The position numbers were made by a program, and so were the translations under genes. The notes below the pieces were generated by a model. It ran no database searches. It was given only the letters and a program-made list of their open reading frames with translations, and was not told where the DNA came from. A stretch of 64,000 bases of DNA from Okeania sp034190295. Its GTDB lineage: Bacteria; Cyanobacteriota; Cyanobacteriia; Cyanobacteriales; Microcoleaceae. Positions 54,955 to 63,611 of this stretch are shown in pieces (positions within the stretch are counted from its first letter, which is position 1; each line of letters opens with the position of its first letter). The stretch spans positions 24,523-88,522 of the forward strand of contig JAXHSW010000008.1 of assembly GCA_034190295.1 (NCBI GenBank), in the 5' to 3' direction.

Positions 54955-55330
54955 GGTTTGCGCAAGCGCTTGTCTTATGGATGAGGGTAGGAGACAGCTA
55001 TACTGGAGACAACCCACCCGCGGGCTCCGACCGTGGAGAACCCACCCCTAGCCCCTCCCTGGAGGGGAAGACAGGAGAAGACCCACCCCTAACCCCTCCC
55101 TGGAGGGGAAGACAGGAGAAGACCCACCCCTAACCCCTCCCTGGAGGGGAATGAGTGAGGAGGTAGGAGTAAGAATTGTCAATTTGGGATTTTTCTGCCC
55201 AACTATGAGCCTAAAATATGCTCCATGCATGAGTGTTTTAGACTGAAACAGGCGCACTGCAATTCGAGCCAAAAAAGGCTAAAACCTTTATCTGTAAGTG
55301 CTTTGGTCTTATCTCGGTAGAGCAATAATT
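54952..55330 (+). repeat. left inverted arm of the receiver cassette
   Basis: TTAGGGTTTGCGCAAGCGCT, AGGAGACAGCTATACTGGAG, a triple ACCCACCCCTAACCCCTCCC unit, GAGGTAGGAGTAAGAATTGT, AAAAAGGCTAAAACC and CGGTAGAGCAATAATT. All recur inverted at 56118-56479. The first bases supply the stop of the SagB gene. Confidence 0.8.
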
Positions 55331-55446
55331 AACAATTACCTCTTCTTTTCAAGGAGAGGATTATTGACTCAAAGGAAAATTTTTTGTTGTTTCTCCTTTA
55401 TTTATAAGTAGTGCATCATAGAATAAAAATATAGACAAAGTTAATT
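55331..55446 (+). repeat. partial family 1 copy before the receiver gene
   Basis: ACAATTACCTCTTCTTTTCA ... TTGTTGTTTCTCCTTTAT, forming the leader of the receiver gene. The right end TTCG is missing. Confidence 0.6.
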
Positions 55447-55809
55447 ATGAGTAAAATCTTGGTAGTGGACGACCAACATTCTCATCGGGAAATGATTATC
55501 AACCTCTTAAAAAAAAGTGGTCTCAAGGTGACATCTGCTAGTAATGGAGTAAAAGCATTGGAGCAAATAGAAATACATAAACCTGACTTAATCATATTGG
55601 ACATTGTGATGCCAGATATTAACGGTTATGAAGTTTGCCGTCGTCTCAGATCGAGTCCCTCGACAAAAGATTTACCAATAATTTTTTGTTCTATTAAGGG
55701 AGAAGATTTTGACCATTATTGGGGTATTAGACAAGGTGCAAATGCTTACATTGCCAAGCCATTTCAACCACGAGAACTGATCGGCACGGTGAAGCAACTT
55801 TTAAAATGA
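55447..55809 (+). CDS. stand-alone receiver (CheY-like response regulator)
   Basis: 120 residues, receiver only. VVDDQHSHREM provides the acidic pair, LIILDIVMPDINGYEVCRRL the acceptor Asp, FCSIKG the Thr/Ser position and YIAKPFQPREL the conserved Lys. Phosphorylation chemistry is complete, unlike the regulator at 20.3 kb. No output domain, so it should act through protein contacts. Lies between inverted arms (54952-55330 and 56118-56479). Confidence 0.92.
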   Translation: MSKILVVDDQHSHREMIINLLKKSGLKVTSASNGVKALEQIEIHKPDLIILDIVMPDINGYEVCRRLRSSPSTKDLPIIFCSIKGEDFDHYWGIRQGANAYIAKPFQPRELIGTVKQLLK

Positions 55810-55814
55810 TTTTA

Positions 55815-55917
55815 TGGCGCTACTTGAATAGGGAATAGGGAATAGGGAACAGGGAACAGTAGACTGTCAAAGGGTTTCAAGATGGGGAAATGTCCTAACC
55901 TTAGTGCGTAGTGCTAT
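55815..55917. repeat. family 8 copy without insertion
   Basis: TATGGCGCTACTTGAATAGG to GTGCGTAGTGCTATA, with tandem GGGAATA inside. It gives the empty-site form of 48378-48646. 55918-56117 continues with GTTATATCAAGTCCGATATA and a family 5 part (55982-56105). Confidence 0.75.
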
Positions 55918-56117
55918 ACTCAGTGAACCTGGTTATATCAAGTCCGATATAATCAGGCTCGTAGTTTTGCTTTAGCCGCCATTTAACGCGCGTCAGCAAG
56001 TCTGCAAGTCGTAGGGGCGTTAACGTTTGCGGTAGCATTCCGATAGGAAAGTTATGCGCAAGCTTTCGGCCGCCCGTACAGAAGTTGTTTTTGTAACGGG
56101 GATTTGAGCAAAGTATT

Positions 56118-56479
56118 AATTATTGCTCTACCGATCTAATTTAAAAGCATTGAGTGATATTGGCTTGAGCCTTTTTAGATTCCCCAAAAGTGCCCTTGTT
56201 TCAGCTCTTCATGCTCAAAAAGTTAGCATAAAAGGCAGACAAGAACAGAAAAATTGAGGGACAATTCTTACTCCCCTACCTCCTCGCTCATTCCCCTCCA
56301 CGGTTGAGGCCCGCGGGTGGGTTTTCTCCTGTATTCCCCTCCTGGGAGGGGCTAGGGGTGGGTTCTCCACGGTCGGGGTTAGGAATGGGTTCTCCACGGT
56401 CGGGGTTAGGAATGGGTTGTCTCCAGTATAGCTGTCTCCTACCCCTACTAAAAGACAAGCGCTTGCGCAAACCCTAATT
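56118..56479 (-). repeat. right inverted arm of the receiver cassette
   Basis: Reverse complement of the left arm: AATTATTGCTCTACCGA, TTCTTACTCCCCTACCTCCT, GTTGTCTCCAGTATAGCTGT, AAGACAAGCGCTTGCGCAAA, CCCTAA. The middle differs by the number of CCCACC units. Confidence 0.8.
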
Positions 56480-56851
56480 ATAGTCATTTAACTTTAGATT
56501 GAGACAAAGCTTTCTTGCTATGAGGGAGTTTAAGACAAAAAAACGTCTCATTTTTAAGTTAAACTACTATAGTATTTTGGGCGTTGCTAATTTTGGGTAT
56601 GATTTGTGTTTTTTTGCGATCGCTAAACTATTGAATGACAAATATTTGATATAGCGCAAGGCCACAGGCCACAGGCCATAGGCCACAGGCCATAGGAGAA
56701 TACAAAAAGGTTTCAGCTTCTATTCATGTCAAACACTTTAATGCGTAGCGCTATATTCTTAAGTTTTTATTTTCATACCTTGATTCAGCAACACCGTATT
56801 TTGCTCAAAATTCTTGATATCCCGTTAGCTTCAGCTTAATTTGCTAGTTGC
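56480..56851. repeat. spacer with third family 8 copy
   Basis: 56651-56756: TATAGCGCAAGGCCACAGGC ... AATGCGTAGCGCTATA. The middle is tandem GGCCACAG/GGCCATAG octamers (56659-56694). Otherwise AT-rich, no gene. Confidence 0.65.
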
Positions 56852-58555
56852 TTATTCATCCTCTTCACCCTCTTCATCTCCTTCATCTCCTTCATCCTCT
56901 TCATCCTCTTCATCCTCTTCATCCTCTTCATCCTCTTCATCTTCATCCTCCGGGTCTGGTTCTTCTTGACTATCCTGACCTTTGCGACCGCCACGATGAG
57001 GAATTTCAATCCCTTCTTCTTCAAAAGCATCCAAAATCATTTTACGCAAACACAATTCTATGTCTTCGTTTGTACCCGGTTTAACTTGTGTTGTCGTCTG
57101 AATTAATAACTGATATCTATCAAACTTTTCAACCCCGTCTACCTCAGTCGCTTCTATGACATCCTCATTCTCCTGCTTTAATTTTTGCCCCACTGCTTCT
57201 ATAACTCTGTAAACGTGTTCGAGATTAGCATCATAAGCAACACCGACGCTTACCCCAGCTTCACTATATCTGGAATAGTTAACAATACTACCAATTTCGC
57301 CATTGCGAATAATATAGTCTTTATCATCAAAACTAATACGAGTAGTTTTAAGTTCGATCGCTGTCACATAACCTTTTATATCATCAATTTCCACAAAATC
57401 ACCTACTAAGTAGTAGCCTTCAAATAAATTAAACAACCCAGCTACTACATCTTCAACAATACTCTGTGCTCCCATGCTCACACCAAGACCTAAAATACCA
57501 GCACTTGCGAGAACAGGAGTAGAGTCAATCTCGAGGACATTGAGAATAGCGATCATTGCACCAACGTAGGTTAGATATTTGAGGGTACTCTCGAACAATG
57601 GTAAAAGGGTCTCTCGTCTCTTTCTGTTAATTTCATCTAACTCTTCGTCGTCACCAAGTAGAAATTTCCTGGCCAAAAGCTTGCCTATCTCTTCAATCAC
57701 ACGGCTAGTATAAAATATGCCGACGATCTGAATCACTTTAGGTCCAATAGTTGCTAGATAGGCAATAAAGTCTAGTTGCTGAAACACTAGAGTTGCCATA
57801 GACAAGTAGATTACATACTCAAGACATCGTTTTGATAGGGGTATGAGATGGCGGAGGCTATCGTATAAGCGTAGCAGCTTGTTAGAACTAGGACTGGAGT
57901 ATTTTTCGCTAAGAGCATCTAGTGTGTCGATAATTATGATGTTGGCTTTGACCAGAAGTATGCCTACTGTAATAATGACATATATCCTCAGAGCAATATA
58001 CATATATTGCGGAATTATTTCTGGTAGTTGGATAAATTGAGTACATAAGGTTAGACTCAATAGCCAAATAATGTTAATTAGGTTGAGACTGACAAAGTTA
58101 AAGAAAGATTCTATACTTTCATCATTAGCTGTAATATATTCAAATCTTTTGGTGCGATCGCACAGGTTGTCTATTAAACGTTGGAAGTAAGGTTGGGTAA
58201 TAGCTACAAAGAGTAATAAGAATAAACTTCTGCCTACTCCCATACCTAGATTTTCCCAGAATTCTTTGGGAATAGTATTAATAAATGATTTGGTGTATTC
58301 TAGTAGATTTTCTCCTTGATATATTAACCAACTATTAAATCCTAATATCAGTATACCGAGTAATCCAGCACTCAGGGTTAATACAGTCTGGATATTCTTT
58401 TGGAGATTTTGAATTGTGATTTTAACTTTCTTACTTGAAACAGCTTTGGTTAGTTGTTTTAAAATTTCTCCAGCTAACCAATTAATTATACTTAAAATCG
58501 CGAGTAGCAAACCAATTTCTGCTACTATAACCAAGAAATTTTGTACTGCCAACAT
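56852..58555 (-). CDS. large MscS-family channel with acidic repeat tail
   Basis: 567 residues. About six membrane helices in the first 350 residues, then the MscS core: SAGILGLGVSMGAQSIVEDV, VGDFVEIDDIKGYVTAIELK, IIRNGEIGSIVNYSRYSEAG, and a C-terminal vestibule domain to about 520 (EEGIEIPHRGGRKG). The last 40 residues are almost only Asp and Glu, (D)EEDEEDEEDEEDE, encoded by a 9-bp tandem (CTTCATCCT on the plus strand, 56875-56945). The family fits a gated channel or osmosensor; the larger size resembles MscK/YnaI-type or cyanobacterial MscS paralogues. The acidic tail is probably a local repeat expansion and may bind cations. Confidence 0.88.
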   Translation of the reverse strand: MLAVQNFLVIVAEIGLLLAILSIINWLAGEILKQLTKAVSSKKVKITIQNLQKNIQTVLTLSAGLLGILILGFNSWLIYQGENLLEYTKSFINTIPKEFWENLGMGVGRSLFLLLFVAITQPYFQRLIDNLCDRTKRFEYITANDESIESFFNFVSLNLINIIWLLSLTLCTQFIQLPEIIPQYMYIALRIYVIITVGILLVKANIIIIDTLDALSEKYSSPSSNKLLRLYDSLRHLIPLSKRCLEYVIYLSMATLVFQQLDFIAYLATIGPKVIQIVGIFYTSRVIEEIGKLLARKFLLGDDEELDEINRKRRETLLPLFESTLKYLTYVGAMIAILNVLEIDSTPVLASAGILGLGVSMGAQSIVEDVVAGLFNLFEGYYLVGDFVEIDDIKGYVTAIELKTTRISFDDKDYIIRNGEIGSIVNYSRYSEAGVSVGVAYDANLEHVYRVIEAVGQKLKQENEDVIEATEVDGVEKFDRYQLLIQTTTQVKPGTNEDIELCLRKMILDAFEEEGIEIPHRGGRKGQDSQEEPDPEDEDEEDEEDEEDEEDEEDEGDEGDEEGEEDE

Positions 58556-58893
58556 TTGGGCAAGCTCCTAAGTTGTTTAGTTGTTTTTTTAGAGCCAAAA
58601 AAATTTAACTCTAATGTACCTAAACCAATAATTTTTCTAAATTATTTTATTCAAGTAAATTATATCAATAATTAGTTCGTTACAACTCTTAATAAAAAAG
58701 GTATAACTTTGATAATTATTGTAGTTGGAATATTTGATCTTTTATGCATGCAGGTTTAATACCCCACCGTCATTTCAGTTATCAGTTATCAGTTATCAGT
58801 ACCTCCTACTACAGTTAGAAAGCTTGAGACCTTACTTTTTGGTCAACGGGGGTACTTAAAATTATTTGGGGTTTAATCCATAAGCAATTTTCC
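58556..58893. other. gene-free spacer
   Basis: AT-rich leader of the channel gene. 58757-58770 carries the TTTAATACCCCACCGTC hairpin relative, 58776-58800 CAGTTAT heptamers and 58803-58845 a degenerate family 1 end (AAGCTTGAGACCTTACTTTT). No gene. Confidence 0.55.
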
Positions 58894-59628
58894 CTAATTT
58901 GACTCTTTTTCTCTTTCTAATCTACTACTAACTGCCCTATAGTTAATACGGTAGACATCCAATCTTTCTACTGCTTCGGCAGCAACAAAAGTATCTTGAG
59001 GTATTTCTTGCAGTAAATCTATAGCTTTTTGCCATTTAGCTTGAGCTTCTTGCCATACCTCTGGTGGATGAGGGGGGTTTTGCACAATTACACTTGCTTC
59101 TGTGCCTAACTTTTTAGCAGTAACTAACTTAGAGGTTGCTGTTTTTTCTACAATAAGTTTTTCTCGGAGATTATTATAATCTTGGCGGTAAGTTTGAAGC
59201 TGTTTATTAGCCTCTTTTTCAACAGTAGTATCATCAGGAATTTCTTCTAATAATTTAATAGCTTCGAGTAACTTTGCTTCTGCTTCTTCCCAAGTCGCTA
59301 AAGGGAGTGGTGGATATTTAACCATATTCTTACCTTGAACATTTAGTTTTTGAGCATCTTTTAAATCTTTTTCGGCTTGTTGTTGTTCTAAAAGAGCTTT
59401 TTCTTCAGGGGAAACAATTACTATTTTTTGACTAGCTTGTAGGGCATAAACAACGATGCCTACTTCTATCATTAGAATAGATAATAATAAGATTATCAAA
59501 CGTTTCTGGGAAAAAGATTTTTCTTCAGAAAGTTCTTCTTCTTGTTCTTGCTGTTGTTGTATTTGTTGTAGTAACTCTTGAGAATCTAAACTTTCTTCAA
59601 GTTCACTTAAAAGTTGATTTGGTTCCAT
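58894..59628 (-). CDS. membrane-anchored coiled-coil protein with internal duplication
   Basis: 244 residues from the ATG at 59628; an upstream TTG frame start lies inside a repeat and is rejected. N-terminal Gln/Glu-rich coiled coil (about 5-40, LLQQIQQQQEQEEELSEEKS), one membrane helix (about 45-63, LIILLLSILMIEVGIVVYAL), then two copies of a helical module: TWEEAEAKLLEAIKLLEEIP...TYRQDYNNLREKL and VWQEAQAKWQKAIDLLQEIP...VYRINYRAVSSRL. Each starts with a PPLP or NPPHPP turn. The duplicated module is TPR-like. Function unknown. The promoter region is a family 1 repeat whose end is eight bases from the ATG. Confidence 0.7.
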   Translation of the reverse strand: MEPNQLLSELEESLDSQELLQQIQQQQEQEEELSEEKSFSQKRLIILLLSILMIEVGIVVYALQASQKIVIVSPEEKALLEQQQAEKDLKDAQKLNVQGKNMVKYPPLPLATWEEAEAKLLEAIKLLEEIPDDTTVEKEANKQLQTYRQDYNNLREKLIVEKTATSKLVTAKKLGTEASVIVQNPPHPPEVWQEAQAKWQKAIDLLQEIPQDTFVAAEAVERLDVYRINYRAVSSRLEREKESN

Positions 59629-59635
59629 AGCTAAA

Positions 59636-59764
59636 TTCAACAATTAATAATTAATAATTAATAATTAATAATTACCTCTCCTTGAAAAGAAAAGGATTAA
59701 CGCGGTAGGGAAAATTTTTTCTGGTTTCTTCTTTAAAGGAGAGGCTTTAAACCTTAATTATTTG
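59636..59764 (+). repeat. family 1 copy upstream of the coiled-coil gene
   Basis: TTCAACAATTAATAATTAAT ... GGCTTTAAACCTTAATTATT, TTG at 59764, then GTAA. It occupies the position of the gene's leader and possibly its promoter. Confidence 0.8.
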
Positions 59765-59894
59765 GTAAAAAATATTTACTCCATTGATGGTACCACATTA
59801 ATCACCTCATCTGCTGTAACATTTAGAAGTAGGGAAAAGGGGACAGAAAATATATCTAAGTACATATATACAAATGATTTTGCCCACCTACTTA

Positions 59895-60677
59895 TTAACT
59901 AGAAGCACTTGTATAGTAGCGCAAAGCTAGTCGCCAAAATCTAATAGAAGCAAATAATAACCCACTTGCCAAAACAAAAGAACCTATTATCCAAGTTCCT
60001 CCAATTCTACCTAAGATTGCTTGAGTTGGTACAGTGGTTAAAAATGCAACTGGTACTAGAAAAGTAAAGAAGAAACGATAAGCATTGGGATAGGCAGCCA
60101 TGGGGTATCTTCCTGCTTCTAATAACCCTTTGAGGACTTCTGTCACATTATAAATTTTTACGAACCAAATACTTGTTGAACCCAGAATAAACCACAGACT
60201 ATAAAGAGTAATTATTCCACAAACAAGGGGTACTAAACTAAGCAAATAATTATCTATTCCTAAGCCTAATTTACTACCAGCATATCCCAATAATAGAATA
60301 CCGAAAATCACATCTGGTATTCCCCAAGGAGAAATTGTACGAGTAGAAAGCCAAAATTGACTACTAATGGGTTTTAGTAGTATAAAATCTAGAGTACCTT
60401 CTTGTACTTGTTGTACAATGCGATTCAGATTTGGAATTAAAAAAATAGCGGATATTCCCTGTAAAATAGTGAAAATTGCTAAGACAATTAAAGCTTCTTC
60501 CCAATTCCAATTATCAAATTTATAGCCTGTTCTATAAAATAGAAATAACCCAAATAAGCTACCTAATAAACTCCCTAGACTGCTAATTGCTGCTATAACA
60601 AAATTGAAACGGTATTCTAATTCAGCAGCGATCGCTGCACCCCAAAATAATTTTAGTATTTGTAGATATCGTTCCAT
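59895..60677 (-). CDS. ABC-2 type transporter permease
   Basis: 260 residues, six membrane helices. ERYLQILKLFWGAAIAAELE at the N-terminus, then FRTGYKFDNW-like loop (FYRTGYKFDNWNWEEALIVL), QVQEGTLDFILLKPISSQFW (the conserved exporter motif GxLDxxLxKP), and a C-terminal FTFLVPVAFLTTVPTQAILG. This is the ABC-2 permease group that works with a second permease and an ATPase to export lipids or polysaccharides or confer drug resistance. No partner genes are next to it, so they must be elsewhere. Confidence 0.88.
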   Translation of the reverse strand: MERYLQILKLFWGAAIAAELEYRFNFVIAAISSLGSLLGSLFGLFLFYRTGYKFDNWNWEEALIVLAIFTILQGISAIFLIPNLNRIVQQVQEGTLDFILLKPISSQFWLSTRTISPWGIPDVIFGILLLGYAGSKLGLGIDNYLLSLVPLVCGIITLYSLWFILGSTSIWFVKIYNVTEVLKGLLEAGRYPMAAYPNAYRFFFTFLVPVAFLTTVPTQAILGRIGGTWIIGSFVLASGLLFASIRFWRLALRYYTSASS

Positions 60678-60991
60678 TTTTATTTGATTTCACTAGAAAA
60701 TTTTCATCTTTAAAAATTATATCAGAAGGAAGAAGGAAGAAGGAAGAAGGAAAAATTTTAATATTTAGTCTTTATTTCTCTTTTATTCAATGTAAGCATT
60801 TCGGTCCGAATGCTGCGCAAACAGCTATTAGCTGTCAGCTCTCAGCTCTTATAAGGGGATTTTAATATCTAGATTTTAAAGCCAGCTTTTAAGCGTAAAA
60901 TTTAACTGTTACTCAATTAGTAAAGCTCTTATCTAGAACTAAAAAAAAGCAATAGCTGGTGGCTGATAGCTGACGGCTGTTTGCTTACGAT
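60678..60991. repeat. spacer with microsatellite and ATTCGG motif
   Basis: GAAGGAA heptamers (60726-60750), and GTAAGCATTTCGGTCCGAAT (60793-60812) followed by TCAGCTCTCAGC. No gene. Confidence 0.6.
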
Positions 60992-61657
60992 TCAATGAAT
61001 CAAACTTGGAGAAGTTAGCACAAATACATCCCGATATCCTGCTTCTTCAGTTACAGGTTTAATGGGAGTTGTAAAGTGGAAAAATTCATGGTCATTTACC
61101 AATAATAAATCCCCGGGATTGAGAATTTTACTAAACACAGGTTTTTGTTTTTTCGCAGTATAAAGATGGGTCGCACCTCCTTGAATATTATGTCGATCTA
61201 CTGCAAATATGCCAATAAAATCTGTGCCATCTCTATGAATACCTTCCGGTGCTGGATTACCTAAATTATTAGGTGAACAAATAGTTCTGATTTGATGAAC
61301 TCCAATATCTGCTTCTGGATGTAGTTTGCAGGAATCGCAGAAAGCTAAAATCATTTTTTTAAAGTTATCTAAGGCAATAAGTCTGTCGTCTATTTCAGCA
61401 AATTCTCTTTTAATCCCTCCTGCTAGAGGATTATAATTTTTAGTTTGCAAAAGATAGCCATGAGGCTGTTTTATTAATTCTTCTCCTGAGATAATAAAAC
61501 GAGAAAGTCTTCTGTAACGATATTTAGCTTTCATGTAAGGGTCAATTGGAAGGTCAGAAAAAAACTTTTCAAAACCTTCCATACTAATAGAATTTACCTT
61601 TTTGTAGGTAAACATAAAAGCGTAGTCTAAATGAATTGATTCTAAAACTCTTTGCAT
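60992..61657 (-). CDS. 2OG-Fe(II) dioxygenase family protein
   Basis: 221 residues, 2OG-Fe dioxygenase (BsmA-like, PF10014 type). Iron-binding HxD is visible in EGIHRDGTDFIGIFAVDR, the distal His in VNDHEFFHFTTPI, and the 2-oxoglutarate-binding Arg in AGYRDVFVLTSPS. QIRTICSPNNLGNPAPEG before it is characteristic. Members hydroxylate free amino acids or small molecules. The gene starts at an ATG with GGGAGAAATATTT upstream. Single gene; no synthetase or transporter near. Confidence 0.88.
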   Translation of the reverse strand: MQRVLESIHLDYAFMFTYKKVNSISMEGFEKFFSDLPIDPYMKAKYRYRRLSRFIISGEELIKQPHGYLLQTKNYNPLAGGIKREFAEIDDRLIALDNFKKMILAFCDSCKLHPEADIGVHQIRTICSPNNLGNPAPEGIHRDGTDFIGIFAVDRHNIQGGATHLYTAKKQKPVFSKILNPGDLLLVNDHEFFHFTTPIKPVTEEAGYRDVFVLTSPSLIH

Positions 61658-62411
61658 AAATATTTCTCCCTATTTTTATAGAGCAAAATTTTAGTTTTGT
61701 AGTAAGCATTCAGCGGTCAGCCATCAGCACTTCAGCTATGAGTTATTAACTCATTATTGTGGCAGGAAGAATTAGTCTCAAAGAAGAATGAAAAGTTATT
61801 AATGAAATTGGTCATCAGTGAAACTTACAAAAGCTGTTTGCGGAGCATGACAAACGGGAATGCTAATAGCTGTTTGCGCAGCATTCGGACCGAAATGCTT
61901 ACGTTTTATACAACTATATTTTTAATATAGCTCAGACTTCTGAGAACTGTCGCTAAATCATATACAAAGTATTAAATTTTGTTAAAAAATGTCTAATACC
62001 AGTTTGATAAATCTTTGCTACAAATATTTAAGTTACCGCTTAGGAGCCAGGAGACAGGAGACAGGAGTCGTATGGGAATAGATTTGATACCATTTCTTAT
62101 GTAGTAATTTATTTTTTTCGTCCAATAGATATTTCCTACAAATTATTTTAATACTGGTTATTATTTGTAATATTCTTTTTTCACGCTTGGTATAATACCA
62201 ATTGAATAAATGTTGGCTAAAAATAGCTAGGGGATTTTTTAGGAGTTAGTAGGGGCGTTAACGGTAGTTATGCGAAGCAAATCGCGATTCGCCCCTACAG
62301 AAGTCAGAATGAATGGTTTTTATACTATTTAGTCACAGGAACATTTCCTGTAATTTTTTTTAGTCATTCCAATTATTTATAATATTCTTAGATTAACTTT
62401 TTCCTTCTTAC
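61658..62411. other. 750-bp gene-free stretch
   Basis: GTAAGCATTCAGCGGTCAGC (61700-61719), GCTGTTTGCGCAGCATTCGG (61872-61891), tandem GGAGACA (62048-62063), and a GTTAACGGTAGTTATGCGAA motif (62255-62274) shared with family 5. No coding frame seen. Confidence 0.5.
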
Positions 62412-62523
62412 TGAATAATTAAGGTTTAAAGCTTCTCCTTTAAAAGAAAAAATTTTCCTTTGAGTCAATCCTCTTCTTTTTCAAGGATAGGTAATTATTA
62501 ATTATTAATTATTAATTATTGAA
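62412..62523 (-). repeat. family 1 copy next to TTAC
   Basis: TTAC (62408-62411) then TGAATAATTAAGGTTTAAAG ... TTAATTATTAATTATTGAA. It ends 22 bp from the aldolase stop. Confidence 0.85.
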
Positions 62524-62544
62524 CTCTTCCTTCCTAAGTAAAAA

Positions 62545-63306
62545 TTAACCTCTTACAGCTTTGACCAAAGCTTGACAACCTTGTAAGAAAATACTCACAT
62601 CTATACCTAATCCTATATATTGAACTCCACAGTCGATCCATTTTTTAGCAGTCTCAGAATTATTAGTAAAAGTACCGACAGTTTTACCAGCATTCCGGAT
62701 AATTTCTACTGCTTTTTGCATTAATTCAACAACTCGAATATCATCTACCTCTCCAGGAATACCTAGAGATTGAGATAAATCGTAAGGACCGAGAAAAATT
62801 ACATCAATATGAGGAACTGTAACAATTTCTCTCAGATTTTCGATGCCTTTTGTACCTTCAACATGAACTACAACTAAAGATTCTGCATTTAATTTATCGG
62901 TTATATTACTACCTGCTGAAGTATAAATTCCTGCACGAGTTCCGAATGATAAACCACGGCAACCAATGGGATTATATTTTGCACTTTGCACTACTATTTC
63001 TGCATCAGTTATTGTTTCTATTTGTGGAACTTGTACGCCCGCACTACCAATATCAAGAGCACGTTGAATTTGTGAAGCATCGTTTTTACTGACTCTGACA
63101 ACGGGGGCAATACCTACACAGTCAGCAGCACGACAAAGGTCTTCTGCAACTAGAATATTTAGAGGTCCGTGTTCGAGGTCAATGACTGCGAAATCAAATC
63201 CTGCTAGACCACAAATTTCGATGAATGCAGGGTAAGCGCAATTCATAAAAGGTCCGAGTACGACTTCGCCGTTTTTGAGTTTTTGTTTGAGTTGATTTTT
63301 TTGCAT
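62545..63306 (-). CDS. HpcH/HpaI family aldolase
   Basis: 253 residues from the ATG at 63306 (MQKNQLKQKLKNGEVVLGPF); the longer frame to 63366 starts in repeat DNA. Class II pyruvate aldolase signatures: GFDFAVIDLEHGPLNI with the catalytic Glu/His, PVVRVSKND with Arg, AGVQVPQIETITDAEIVVQS, HVEGTKGIENL and FLGPYDLSQSLGIPG. It should cleave or form 2-keto-3-deoxy acids (for example 2-keto-3-deoxy-L-rhamnonate or 4-hydroxy-2-oxo-heptanedioate). The true substrate cannot be told from sequence. Length is normal. Confidence 0.9.
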   Translation of the reverse strand: MQKNQLKQKLKNGEVVLGPFMNCAYPAFIEICGLAGFDFAVIDLEHGPLNILVAEDLCRAADCVGIAPVVRVSKNDASQIQRALDIGSAGVQVPQIETITDAEIVVQSAKYNPIGCRGLSFGTRAGIYTSAGSNITDKLNAESLVVVHVEGTKGIENLREIVTVPHIDVIFLGPYDLSQSLGIPGEVDDIRVVELMQKAVEIIRNAGKTVGTFTNNSETAKKWIDCGVQYIGLGIDVSIFLQGCQALVKAVRG

Positions 63307-63611
63307 GGTTGATTGAATATATAGGGAGTGGGAGAGTGGCTCACACTGATTATGGCACGGATACACGGATAGGTCAGGGAGTAGGGGAGTAGGGGAGTAG
63401 GGGAGTAGGGGAGTAGGGGAGTAGGGGAGTAGGGGAGTAGGGGAGTGGGTTCAGTAGGACACGGAGAGGGGGAGAAACACCAGAGGGCTAAACGGGTGTC
63501 ACCGTGTCCCCGTGTCTCCGTGTCTCCGTTTCCTCATAGGGAATAGGGGAGTAGGGGAGATTGAAATAATTATAAATATATATTATATAACCGGATTTTA
63601 TATAAAAAGGT
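63307..63611. repeat. spacer with 10-bp tandem array
   Basis: 63381-63446 is GGAGTAGGGG in about seven copies; 63497-63530 has CCGTGTCTCCGTGTCTCCGT. No gene. Confidence 0.85.

Noticed and set aside
56848..57084. His/Leu-rich 78-residue frame
   Set aside because: Opposite strand of the nine-base repeat in the MscS gene tail.
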